NCBI GenBank assembly: GCA_025352125.1
Contig: JANXTZ010000017.1
Location: 1-56,517 of the forward strand
Length of the DNA: 56,517 nt
Source of the DNA: Deinococcales bacterium
GTDB taxonomy: Bacteria; Deinococcota; Deinococci; Deinococcales; JAAFIG01
Direction of reading: 5' to 3'
Shown in pieces: positions 26,077 through 34,094 of the stretch. The translations under genes and the position numbers were made by a program. A model generated the notes under the pieces. It was not told the origin of the DNA. It did no database searches and saw only the letters and a list, made by a program, of their open reading frames with translations. Position 1 is the first letter of the stretch. Every line of letters starts with the position of its first letter.

Positions 26077-26511
26077 ATGATTGCTGACATTCAAGCGGTT
26101 TTGGCTCGACTACCCCATCGGTACCCGTTTTTGCTGGTAGACCGTATTCTCGAGCGCGGCGAGCGTGAGGGTCAACCGTTTGTGCGGGCGCTGAAGAACG
26201 TCAGTGTCAACGAACCTTACTTTCAAGGGCATTTTCCTGGGCGTCCGATCATGCCTGGAGTCTTGCAAATTGAGGCTTTGGCGCAAGCCAGCATTTTCTT
26301 GTTGAATGATCAAATGCCTGAAGGCTCGCTGGCGTTTCTGGCTGGTGTGGACGGCGTGCGATTCAAGAAACCCGTCGTTCCAGGCGATCAATTGATTCTC
26401 GAGTCACAACTCGAGTTTTTCAGGCGCAATCTGGGTAAGGTCAAAACCCAGGCTCTGGTTGACGGTGTGGTTGTCACCGAGGCGACGATCATGTTCGCGG
26501 TTGGAAAATGA
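26077..26511 (+). CDS. fabZ: 3-hydroxyacyl-ACP dehydratase FabZ
   Basis: Hot-dog-fold dehydratase of 144 residues acting in fatty acid elongation, removing water from 3-hydroxyacyl-ACP. Seen: LPHRYPFLLVDRI at the N-terminus and the active-site stretch GHFPGRPIMPGVLQIEALAQ with catalytic H52 and E66. Normal family length. First gene of fabZ-lpxA-lpxB-like-methyltransferase, the same order as in lipid-A-making Gram-negatives, where FabZ and LpxA compete for 3-hydroxyacyl-ACP. Leaderless start. Confidence 0.94.
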   Translation: MIADIQAVLARLPHRYPFLLVDRILERGEREGQPFVRALKNVSVNEPYFQGHFPGRPIMPGVLQIEALAQASIFLLNDQMPEGSLAFLAGVDGVRFKKPVVPGDQLILESQLEFFRRNLGKVKTQALVDGVVVTEATIMFAVGK

Positions 26512-26534
26512 TTCTCAAGCGTCAATTCTTGGGT

Positions 26535-26540
26535 TAAACT
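26535..26540 (+). promoter_or_regulatory. Possible internal -10 box before lpxA
   Basis: TAAACT ends 7 bases before ATG 26548, the same spacing as the leaderless TAGACT starts. It may give lpxA its own message besides readthrough from fabZ. Confidence 0.35.
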
Positions 26541-26547
26541 CGGGTCC

Positions 26548-27360
26548 ATGACCGTGCTTTCCAGCAACCTCCAAACCAAGATTCACCCAACGGCGATGGT
26601 CGCAAAAGACGCGATTCTCGAGCCTGGGGTGCAGGTTGGGGCGTTTTGTTTGATCGAATCTGACGTGCGAATTGGGGCTGGCACAACCTTGTCGGTGGGT
26701 GCTCAGGTGTTGCAGTACACCACCCTGGGTCGTCACAACAGCATCGGTTCGTATGCGATTATTGGCGGATTGCCGATGGATTTAAAGTTCAAGGGTGAAA
26801 TCTCGTACCTTGAGCTTGGGGATCACAACACCATCCGAGAGTTCAGCACCATTCACCGCGCGACTGGCGAGGGCGAGTTTACACGGCTCGGATCGCACAA
26901 TTTTATCATGGCGTATGTGCACATTACCCACAACTGCATTTTGGGCGATCACAACATCATTCCCAACGCGGCGCAGATCGCTGGGCATGTCGTGATAGAG
27001 GATTATGTGACCTTCGGCGCGATGGTCGGCGTGCATCAATTTTGTCGAATCGGCAGTTATGCGATGGTCGGCATGAATTCCAAAATCACCCGCGACGTGC
27101 TGCCCTACAGCCTCGCCGACGGGCATCCGGTTGAACATTTCATGCTAAACAAGGTCGGGCTTGATCGGCGCGGCATCAACGGACAAGAGCGCAAGACTCT
27201 GGGCGAGGTTTTCCGTGCCAGGCGTGCCGGTGCATCGCTCGAGGTGTTTCACGATGCCGCAAAAGAATTTAAACACGTCGCGCATTTCCTCGAGTTTGTC
27301 AGTTTGCCGAGCATTCGTGGTTTGTCTGATTTCGCATCCAAACCCAGCAAGAGCGCCTGA
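26548..27360 (+). CDS. lpxA: LpxA-type UDP-GlcNAc acyltransferase
   Basis: Left-handed beta-helix acyltransferase of 270 residues. In lipid A synthesis this family moves a 3-hydroxyacyl chain from ACP to UDP-GlcNAc. Seen: hexapeptide repeats from residue 13 (HPTAMVAKDAILEPGVQVGA), GGLPMDLKFKGE, NTIREFSTIHRAT, the active-site HITH at 125-128 (H128 aligns with the E. coli catalytic His), GGHVVIEDYVT-type coils and a C-terminal helical part. It is 36 bases after fabZ, and its TGA overlaps the next ATG by one base. Acyl-length choice cannot be read. In Deinococcota a lipid A pathway is unexpected. Confidence 0.88.
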   Translation: MTVLSSNLQTKIHPTAMVAKDAILEPGVQVGAFCLIESDVRIGAGTTLSVGAQVLQYTTLGRHNSIGSYAIIGGLPMDLKFKGEISYLELGDHNTIREFSTIHRATGEGEFTRLGSHNFIMAYVHITHNCILGDHNIIPNAAQIAGHVVIEDYVTFGAMVGVHQFCRIGSYAMVGMNSKITRDVLPYSLADGHPVEHFMLNKVGLDRRGINGQERKTLGEVFRARRAGASLEVFHDAAKEFKHVAHFLEFVSLPSIRGLSDFASKPSKSA

Positions 27361-28616
27361 TGCAAGCCCTTGAAGACATCACAACTGAGGCTGGAGTTGC
27401 TGTGCTGCCCGAACTGGTGTTGGGCGTCAACGGTCCTGGCGAGTTGTACACCTGGGCGCTGCCGATGGCTCGGGCGCTGCGAAATCTTCAACCCGATTTG
27501 CGGGTGGTGCTCAGTCTGCTGCCGTGTCCGTTCGCGTCGGGACAGGAAGAACAGGTCGCTCGAGATTCACGGCTTTTTGATGGTGTGACCACGGTGGCGC
27601 AGTACCTCAAGTTTGCGGTTGGTGGCGCTCAACCCTCAGCTTATTCCGGGAGCAAGGCGGGTTTGGTCTTGCAACTCGGCGGCGATGCCATGCACGCCAT
27701 TCGGATTGCAAAGCGTTTGAACTATCCAGTCTGGCGTTATTCTTTCGAGCCGTACTGGAACGACAAACTCGAGCAATTGTTCGTTCACGATCAGCGCACC
27801 TACAAACGTTCCAGTGCGCCCAAGGACAAGCTCGAGGTGATTGGCAATCTGACCGCCGATGCGCTCGAGTTTGAAACGCGTTCTGAAAAAGCCCCTGGTT
27901 TGGATGTGCTGCTGTTGGCTGGCTCGAGAAGCTTTGAAGCGCTTCACATGCTGCCGCTTCTTGCTGCCAGCGCAGAGAAGATCAATGCGGTTTTGCCAGA
28001 CGTGCGATTTCACTGGATTCGCTCGAACATGCTCGACCAGACCACCCTCAAACGCGCCTATGCGGCACAAGAGATGCTCGAGTTTGGCGGCGTGAGAACC
28101 CAACCCGAAGGGCAGTTTTTATGGACGCCCAAAGGCGTCAAAATTCGGATTGTCGATGAGTCAATGCGATATCAGATGATGAAAACCGCCGATCTGGCAT
28201 TGACCATTCCGGGCACGAACACGCTCGAGCTTGGCATTGTCGGCGTTCCGAGCATTGTGGCGTTGCCACTTCAGAAACTCGAGTTGATCCCGATTGAGGG
28301 ACCACTGCAATTTCTGGGCATGATTCCGGTCTTTGGAAAGTTTATCAAACGGGCTGCCGTCAACGCGTTTTTGGACCGTACGAAGTACATTTCGCTGCCA
28401 AACCGTTTTGCCAACGAAGCCATTCAACTCGAGTTGCGCGGTTTGGTGACGGTTGAGGACATTGCCTCCCGAGCCATTGGTTTGTTGCAACATCCCGAAA
28501 CCCTCGCAAGCATTCGCGCCAGACTTTTAGCCACCATGCCCCAAGCTGGGACTGCCGAAAAACTGGCAAATCGGGTGCTCGAGCGGCTGAATCAACTGGT
28601 GCTCGAAAATCTATGA
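27360..28616 (+). CDS. LpxB-like glycosyltransferase
   Basis: GT-B protein of 418 residues, distantly like lipid-A-disaccharide synthase LpxB. Support: position directly after lpxA with a TGATG overlap, an N-terminal GVNGPGELYTWALPMARAL in place of the LpxB AGExSGD region, an LLAGSR segment, and a C-terminal SIxxxPGTNTLELGIVGVPSIVALP like the LpxB KSGTxxLExxLxxxPMVV block. The first motif is altered, so the acceptor or donor may differ from UDP-diacyl-GlcN/lipid X. It is longer by about 40 residues than E. coli LpxB. Could belong to a modified outer-membrane lipid pathway. Confidence 0.65.
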   Translation: MQALEDITTEAGVAVLPELVLGVNGPGELYTWALPMARALRNLQPDLRVVLSLLPCPFASGQEEQVARDSRLFDGVTTVAQYLKFAVGGAQPSAYSGSKAGLVLQLGGDAMHAIRIAKRLNYPVWRYSFEPYWNDKLEQLFVHDQRTYKRSSAPKDKLEVIGNLTADALEFETRSEKAPGLDVLLLAGSRSFEALHMLPLLAASAEKINAVLPDVRFHWIRSNMLDQTTLKRAYAAQEMLEFGGVRTQPEGQFLWTPKGVKIRIVDESMRYQMMKTADLALTIPGTNTLELGIVGVPSIVALPLQKLELIPIEGPLQFLGMIPVFGKFIKRAAVNAFLDRTKYISLPNRFANEAIQLELRGLVTVEDIASRAIGLLQHPETLASIRARLLATMPQAGTAEKLANRVLERLNQLVLENL

Positions 28617-29344
28617 ATTATGATTCGCTGGCGGCACTGTACCAACTTCAGTACGCCAATTACCGCGACGACATTGCGTTTTACAGCCGCCTCGCCGAGC
28701 GTTTGAACGCCAGCCGTATTCTCGAGCTTGGCGCGGGTTCGGGGCGGGTCAGCATTCCACTCGCACGGCGCGGTTTTGAAATGACGGGACTCGAACTCAG
28801 CCCTAAGATGCTCGAGATTGGGCGTAAAAATGCGGCTTCAGATGGCGTGAAAGTTGAGTTTGTGCTTGGCGATGCTCGAGATTTTAAATTGGACCGGCAG
28901 TTCCCACTGGTGATTGCCCCCTTTAACGCCCTGATGCACCTGTACAGCCTCTCAGATCAAGACAAGGCGCTGAATTGCATCAAAGCGAACCTCGAGCCTG
29001 GAGGCGTCTTTGCCTTTGACCTGTACGTGCCAAACTTTGGCTTGGAGGGCGTGCTTCGTCATGAAGGGGAGACGTTTCTCGAGTCTGATGGCACACGAAC
29101 AGATGTCTTTTTGCTGCAACGTATCGACAAGACCGCGCAAATTGTCACGACTACGTATTACGTCGATACTGTCTCGCCAGAAAATTGTCTCTCGAGAAAT
29201 GTGCTAGAGCTGACCCAGCGTTACTTCACGCGTTTTGAATTGCAGCGCTGGTTAAAAGATTTTCGACTCGAGTTTTACGGGGATTTTGAGGGCAATAGAT
29301 GGTCTGACTCGAGCAAGCATGTTGTGGTGATTGCAAAAACTTAA
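28613..29344 (+). CDS. SAM-dependent methyltransferase
   Basis: Class I methyltransferase of 243 residues. Seen: motif I ILELGAGSGRVSIPLARRG, acidic end of beta-2 GLELSPKMLE, motif III-like VLGDARDF, and PGGVFAFDLYVPN after beta-5. Its ATG overlaps the lpxB-like stop by 4 bases (ATGA), so it is the fourth gene of the operon. A role in methylating the lipid or sugar product of this operon is plausible, but only context supports it. Convergent overlap with the FMN reductase gene at the 3' end. Confidence 0.83.
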   Translation: MNYDSLAALYQLQYANYRDDIAFYSRLAERLNASRILELGAGSGRVSIPLARRGFEMTGLELSPKMLEIGRKNAASDGVKVEFVLGDARDFKLDRQFPLVIAPFNALMHLYSLSDQDKALNCIKANLEPGGVFAFDLYVPNFGLEGVLRHEGETFLESDGTRTDVFLLQRIDKTAQIVTTTYYVDTVSPENCLSRNVLELTQRYFTRFELQRWLKDFRLEFYGDFEGNRWSDSSKHVVVIAKT

Positions 29345-29883
29345 CCCGAGTTTTGTTCAAATTCTGTTACCAATGCTTCAAGTGCTGTTTTGATGATGCT
29401 CGAGCATTTGGGATCGGTTGCGATTTCGCTGACTGTCGAATTTTGACTTGGAAGTGGAATTTGGATACACGCGCCTTCAATCAAGTTTGCCATCATGACC
29501 GTCAAGGTTTCGCGTAAACTGGCTTGCGCAAACGCACCTCGAGCGGTGACGCCAAACAACGCGGTCGGTTTGCCAACCAGTTCTCCAGAACCAACCACCC
29601 AATCCAGAGCATTTTTGAGGCTTCCTGGCACGCCGTGCGCGTATTCTGGACTCGAGATAATGAGGGCGCTCGAGGTTTGAATACGTTGCTGAAACTCGAG
29701 CACTGTTGCAGGTGGCTCCAACTCGAGATCGGGATTGAAATGCGGTAGTTCAGCCAAAGCCTCAAACAGCAAGACCTCGAGATTTGCGGGTGCGAGTTGT
29801 TGTGTGGCGTTTAAAATGGCTGTGTTCGATGATGCCTGACGTAAACTGCCCGAGATTGCCAGAATTTTGAACGGTTGCTTCAT
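29341..29883 (-). CDS. NAD(P)H-dependent FMN reductase
   Basis: Flavodoxin-fold reductase of 180 residues (FMN_red family, near ChrR/YieF/ArsH types). Seen: phosphate-binding SGSLRQASSNTAIL near the N-terminus and the family signature SPEYAHGVPGSLKNALDW. It reduces FMN, quinones, chromate or azo compounds depending on the member. Its ATG overlaps by 4 bases the stop of the upstream MFS transporter gene, so the two are co-transcribed. Confidence 0.88.
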   Translation of the reverse strand: MKQPFKILAISGSLRQASSNTAILNATQQLAPANLEVLLFEALAELPHFNPDLELEPPATVLEFQQRIQTSSALIISSPEYAHGVPGSLKNALDWVVGSGELVGKPTALFGVTARGAFAQASLRETLTVMMANLIEGACIQIPLPSQNSTVSEIATDPKCSSIIKTALEALVTEFEQNSG

Positions 29884-31058
29884 TTGATGATGGCTCGAGG
29901 CGGTTCAGGAATTTTGAGGGTCAAGAAAAACCCTGGAACGAGCAACACGATGCTGACGATCATGGCAAGGCTTGGGCTGGTGGCGTTTGCCAGCGCGGCA
30001 AATGCCAGGTACAATACCCCCGCCGTTCCCCACGAGAAGCCCATCATCAGGGCGCTGGTCGTGCCGGAATGCTCGGGCGCAAATTCTTGGGCGGCAACCA
30101 CCGCCACGGGAATGGTGGCGTTCGCCAGACCGCCGACCAGAAACGCCAGCGGATAAAACCAGATTTGGTCTGGATTGGACAAGACCAGCAAAATAAACAG
30201 TGGTATCAAGCCCAGCACGCTCGAGCGCAAGACTTTGGTTCGTCCCACACGGTCCGAGATCAAGCCGCCAACAATGCCGCCCAGGGCACTGGCAATCGAA
30301 AAGGTGAACAACGTCCAACCAATATGGTGTCGCAGGTTTCTCGAGTCAAAAACATAAGGAATCAGGCTCTGGTAGGTGACGGTGCTCAAAGACCTCAAAA
30401 CACTGACCGCCCAGAGCAACCGAATCGGACCTTGAAAAACGCTCAAATAATCTCGCAAGGATTTGACTTTGCCACTCGAGCTTTTGGTGCTTGGGGTTAA
30501 AACAAAGGCGATGATGCCGATTAAGATGCCAACTGGCAGCAAGTAAATGATGCCGTGAAAACCCAGAACGCCAGCCGTCAATGGTCCAAGTGAAAGTCCT
30601 GCCGTGCCACCGGCACTGAAAATACTGGCGTACAAGCCTCGCCGCTCGAGCTTTGAGTTTGCTGCGACAAATGCCGCGCCCGACGGATGAAACACGGCGC
30701 TGCCAATGCCGCCGACAATCACAAACAAACCCAGCATCCACAGATTTGGGGCGAGTCCCATCATGGTCATGCCGAGTGCCGACAGCATTGGACCGGCGGC
30801 GGCAAGGTAACGGCGGTCAAAGCGATCACCCAGACCGCCGAACATGGGTTGCAGCACACTGCCGACCAGCGCCAGCAATGACACCAGAATCCCAGTTTCG
30901 ACTTTGGTCACGTTAAAAGCCCTGGCAATGTCGGGTTGAAGTGGCGTGAGCAACGACGTGAAGTTGTCATTGACAAAATGCAGGGCGGTCATGACCATCA
31001 CAATGGTTGTGCCGCTGACCGCCGACAATTTCAAACTCTGGTTTGCTTGGGTGCTCAT
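29880..31058 (-). CDS. MFS transporter
   Basis: Major facilitator of 392 residues with twelve predicted membrane helices and the loop 2-3 motif GGLGDRFDRRYLA (G-x-x-x-D-R-x-x-R). HFVNDNFTSLLTPLQPDI in helix 1 resembles fosmidomycin-resistance-type (Fsr) exporters. ATG 31058 starts just before the first helix; the frame is open 39 codons further but those residues are not membrane-like. It is upstream of and overlapping the FMN reductase gene and 79 bases downstream of the epimerase. The substrate is unknown. Confidence 0.85.
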   Translation of the reverse strand: MSTQANQSLKLSAVSGTTIVMVMTALHFVNDNFTSLLTPLQPDIARAFNVTKVETGILVSLLALVGSVLQPMFGGLGDRFDRRYLAAAGPMLSALGMTMMGLAPNLWMLGLFVIVGGIGSAVFHPSGAAFVAANSKLERRGLYASIFSAGGTAGLSLGPLTAGVLGFHGIIYLLPVGILIGIIAFVLTPSTKSSSGKVKSLRDYLSVFQGPIRLLWAVSVLRSLSTVTYQSLIPYVFDSRNLRHHIGWTLFTFSIASALGGIVGGLISDRVGRTKVLRSSVLGLIPLFILLVLSNPDQIWFYPLAFLVGGLANATIPVAVVAAQEFAPEHSGTTSALMMGFSWGTAGVLYLAFAALANATSPSLAMIVSIVLLVPGFFLTLKIPEPPRAIIK

Positions 31059-31137
31059 GCGCGAGGCTCGAGAATTTGATATTGGCGTCGCATGGCGCCA
31101 GTTTACGCCTTCAAGTTGTTTTCCCCTGAATTCAGGG

Positions 31138-32043
31138 TCACTGTTGGGGTGACATGACATTCCACAATTGTTCAAGACTTTGTTCTATCGAAAACTGGGG
31201 TTGCCAGTTCAACCAACTCGAGATTCGTGTGATGTCCGCCTGTTGCCACGACACGCCCGCCGAACGCGCACTGCCCAGATCGCGCTCGAGAATCTCGCCT
31301 GTAAAGCCCGCAATTCTGGCGAGGTTCTGAATCAAATCCCTGGCTTGGGTTGCCTGCCCACTGCCCAGGTTGAAAAGCTTGTGTTCGGGTTTGACAGCCG
31401 TCGCCGCCAAGACTGCGGCTTTCGCTACATCTCGAGCATCAATAAAATCTCGGAATGCCTCCAGGGGTCCAAGGGTGATTGTTGTTCCCGAAGATTCCAA
31501 AGCGGTTTTGAAGAGTCTTGCGGCGCGTCCTGGCAGTGTGCCCTCATTCATTCCAGCCCCGAGAGGATTTGACAGGCGCAACACCACGCCATCCACTTGG
31601 TTGGTCAAACTGGCTTGAACCACCAGGGCGCTGGCAGCCAGTTTGGTGATGCCGTACTGACCATCTGGGCGGGTTGGAGCGTCTTCGGTCAGCGCATTCT
31701 GGTTTTGGGGCATTCCGTACTCGGCGGCTGATCCAACATGAACCAGTCGGGCGTTTGGTGCTTTTTGATTGATTGCCTCGAGCAGATTTGTGACGACCAG
31801 AATATTGTCACGCACCAATTCAAAACGTGTTCCCAAGGTGCGTCCGGCGCAATTGATGATCGCGCTGGGTTGATGCCGCTCGAGCGCCTGTTGCAAATCT
31901 TCAAGGTTGGTCAGGTCGAGCACCTGATGCAAGCCGGTGTCGTGGTGTCCAAAACCGATAGCATCAAAACCCTGTTGCTCGAGTTCGGTCTGAACGTGCC
32001 GCCCCAGAAAACCTGCCGCGCCAAAAACTAGTATTTTTGGCAT
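31138..32043 (-). CDS. NAD-dependent sugar epimerase/dehydratase
   Basis: Extended SDR of 301 residues acting on a nucleotide sugar. Seen: GAAGFLGRH cofactor loop, IINCAG, VGSAAEYG with active-site Ser, and YGITK with catalytic Tyr/Lys. It resembles UDP-/GDP-sugar 4-epimerase or reductase enzymes without a clear subtype. ATG 32043 lies one base from the stop of the nucleotidyltransferase, so translation is probably coupled. Third gene of the dehydratase, nucleotidyltransferase, epimerase set. Confidence 0.85.
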   Translation of the reverse strand: MPKILVFGAAGFLGRHVQTELEQQGFDAIGFGHHDTGLHQVLDLTNLEDLQQALERHQPSAIINCAGRTLGTRFELVRDNILVVTNLLEAINQKAPNARLVHVGSAAEYGMPQNQNALTEDAPTRPDGQYGITKLAASALVVQASLTNQVDGVVLRLSNPLGAGMNEGTLPGRAARLFKTALESSGTTITLGPLEAFRDFIDARDVAKAAVLAATAVKPEHKLFNLGSGQATQARDLIQNLARIAGFTGEILERDLGSARSAGVSWQQADITRISSWLNWQPQFSIEQSLEQLWNVMSPQQ

Positions 32044-32044
32044 G

Positions 32045-32755
32045 TTATTTGGGCAGGAAATGATCGTGGAGTTCGACAAATTGCTTGTTGGCAAGGTCGT
32101 AATCCTCTGGGCGTCCTATGTCGAGCCAGTAACCATCGAAGCGAAAACTGGCGGGGTATTCTTCTCGAGCCAGCAAATCGAGCATCAGGTTGTCAAAACC
32201 GAATGGCACGCCTTTGGGGTAACGCTCGAGGGTCTTTTTGGACAAGCCGTACACGCCCATCGACACGTCGTAATTCAGCGTTGGTTTCTCGGTGAAGGTT
32301 TTGATCAAACCGTCTTCGCCCTCCAAGACACCGAAATCAATTTTGACATCGCGCAGGTAGGTGCCAACTGTCAAGGGTCTGCCCGAGGCGGCATGGGTTT
32401 TTAGAAGTGTGCCGTAGTTCAGATCGGTCAGAATGTCACCGTTCATGACCAGAAAATGATCGGGCAGCTTGTCCAACAAGTTTAAAATCGGTCCTATTGT
32501 ACCCAGTGGCGTGTCCTCGTAGGCGTAATCCACCTCGAGGTTCCAACGGTCACCGCCGCGCACATATGCCTCAATCATTGGTCCAAGATGCCCAAGCGCA
32601 ATCGTGATGTTGGTAAAACCAAAATATTTCAGTTGCCGCAAGACCACTTCGAGAATTGCGCATTCATCACCCAAGGGAACAAGTGGTTTTGGCATGGTGG
32701 TCGTATAGGGGCGAAGACGAACGCCTTTACCGCCGGCAAGAATGACTGCGTGCAT
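32045..32755 (-). CDS. Sugar-1-phosphate nucleotidyltransferase
   Basis: GT-A nucleotidyltransferase of 236 residues that joins NTP and a sugar phosphate. Seen: [20 protein letters not shown] (nucleotide loop and Lys), [11 protein letters not shown] with the metal Asp, [16 protein letters not shown], and [10 protein letters not shown]. It is a single-domain type near mannose-1-phosphate guanylyltransferase and LegF/PtmE-like enzymes. GGAGG before ATG 32755 fixes the start; the open frame 87 codons upstream crosses the intergenic repeat and is not coding. Confidence 0.88.
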   Translation of the reverse strand: MHAVILAGGKGVRLRPYTTTMPKPLVPLGDECAILEVVLRQLKYFGFTNITIALGHLGPMIEAYVRGGDRWNLEVDYAYEDTPLGTIGPILNLLDKLPDHFLVMNGDILTDLNYGTLLKTHAASGRPLTVGTYLRDVKIDFGVLEGEDGLIKTFTEKPTLNYDVSMGVYGLSKKTLERYPKGVPFGFDNLMLDLLAREEYPASFRFDGYWLDIGRPEDYDLANKQFVELHDHFLPK

Positions 32756-32802
32756 GATAGAACCTCCAAAAGAAAGTAGGCGACTCCCGAACAAATAAGT
32801 TT

Positions 32803-32900
32803 CAGGGCGCAGCAAGCTTCTTGACCATAAAACGCACCTTCTTGGTTTCAAGACGCACCTGACGGGCGAAACCGCTTCGGGCATGGTCGCAGCGCCCCTA
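32803..32900. repeat. MITE-like intergenic element with imperfect terminal inverted repeats
   Basis: About 98 bases between two co-directional genes. The ends read CAGGGCGCAGC (32803-32813) and, on the other strand, TAGGGGCGCTGC (32889-32900), sharing GGGCGCxGC. Inside are two near-copies of an ACGCACC segment. Bases 32839-32868 are 27/30 identical, in reverse, to the insertion in the broken kinase gene at 8401-8430. No coding capacity. Confidence 0.5.
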
Positions 32901-32910
32901 CGAAATAAAA

Positions 32911-33906
32911 TTAAACGTTGTATTGATCGGTCTTGTACCGTGCCAAGTTTTGCGGATTCATAAACCATTCGGCGGTTTCGCGCAAACCCTGCTCGAGCGA
33001 GACAAGCGGTTTCCAAGAGGTTAGTGATTGCAATTCGGAACTGTCACAGACCAGGCGCATCACCTCGGAGGCATCAGGGCGCAAACGGGCGATGTCCTCG
33101 AGCACGGCAACCTCGCGGTTCATGACTTTGGCAACCAAATTAACCATGTCACCGACAGAAATTTCGGTGCCAGAGCCAGCGTTCAAAGTCTTGCCGTTGA
33201 CCATCTCGAGCGGTGCAGTGCCGACCGCAACAAAGGCGGCGGCGGTGTCGGTGGCAAAATTAAAATCCCGGGTTGGGGTCAGTGCGCCCAAGGTGATTTC
33301 TTTCTTGCCAGCCGCAATCTGGCTGATAGTGGTTGGAATTACGGCTCGAGCACTCTGGCGCGGTCCGTAAGTGTTGAACGGTCGCAACGTGACGACGGGC
33401 AGTTCAAAGCTGAGGTAATAACTTTCAGCCATTTTGTCTGCCGCAATTTTGGATGCCGAGTACGGCGATTGCCCCTGCAACGGGTGGCTTTCATGAATCG
33501 GCACGCTGCGGGCGGTGCCGTAAACCTCGCTGGTCGAGGTGTGAATGATGCGCGGCGTGCCGAGTGAACGTGCCGCCTCGAGCACGTTCAATGTGCCGCC
33601 AGCGTTCGTCTCGAGGTAACTGCGGGGGGCTTGATAGGAGTACGGAATGGCAATCAGGGCTGCCAGGTGATAGACCACCTCGGCATCCTGCATGAACCTG
33701 AACGTGCTGCCGGCGTCGCGGATGTCACCCATGACAATTTCGATGTGCTCTAAGGTTTCGGGCTTTAACGTCTCGAGCCAGCCGTTGGAACCAAACGAGT
33801 TGTACTGCACCATCGCACGGACTTTGTGACCGGCGTTGACCAGCATTTCGGTCAGGTGCGAGCCGATAAATCCTTCTGCGCCAGTCACGGCGACGAGGCT
33901 GCTCAT
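32911..33906 (-). CDS. LegB-like NDP-sugar 4,6-dehydratase
   Basis: Extended SDR of 331 residues. Seen: [12 protein letters not shown] cofactor loop, the [11 protein letters not shown] segment characteristic of LegB-type dehydratases, [20 protein letters not shown] with active-site residues, SPYSASK with the YxxxK pair, and [18 protein letters not shown]. LegB works on UDP- or GDP-GlcNAc in legionaminic acid-type pathways. The aminotransferase and synthase of that pathway are not here, so the product may be another 6-deoxy sugar. GAGGAAAGG before ATG 33906. It heads the sugar-nucleotide operon, separated from the next gene by the repeat element. Confidence 0.85.
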   Translation of the reverse strand: MSSLVAVTGAEGFIGSHLTEMLVNAGHKVRAMVQYNSFGSNGWLETLKPETLEHIEIVMGDIRDAGSTFRFMQDAEVVYHLAALIAIPYSYQAPRSYLETNAGGTLNVLEAARSLGTPRIIHTSTSEVYGTARSVPIHESHPLQGQSPYSASKIAADKMAESYYLSFELPVVTLRPFNTYGPRQSARAVIPTTISQIAAGKKEITLGALTPTRDFNFATDTAAAFVAVGTAPLEMVNGKTLNAGSGTEISVGDMVNLVAKVMNREVAVLEDIARLRPDASEVMRLVCDSSELQSLTSWKPLVSLEQGLRETAEWFMNPQNLARYKTDQYNV

Positions 33907-34094
33907 GCCTTTCCTCGATTGTTGGACAAAAGCCTGGATGTGGGGACGCGATTATTGAACATGTGTTCCTCCTCAAAATTTGTGAACCGATTAACCAAGG
34001 TATGGCAGTCTTTAAGGTCAAATCAGGTTAACATCATAAATCCATAACAACACAATCTCTCGGGCAGTTGCATGTTGTTCTCATACACTTTGCT

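Noticed and set aside
32756..33016. 87-codon N-terminal extension of the sugar nucleotidyltransferase
   Set aside because: It crosses the intergenic repeat and overlaps the upstream gene; GGAGG marks ATG 32755.
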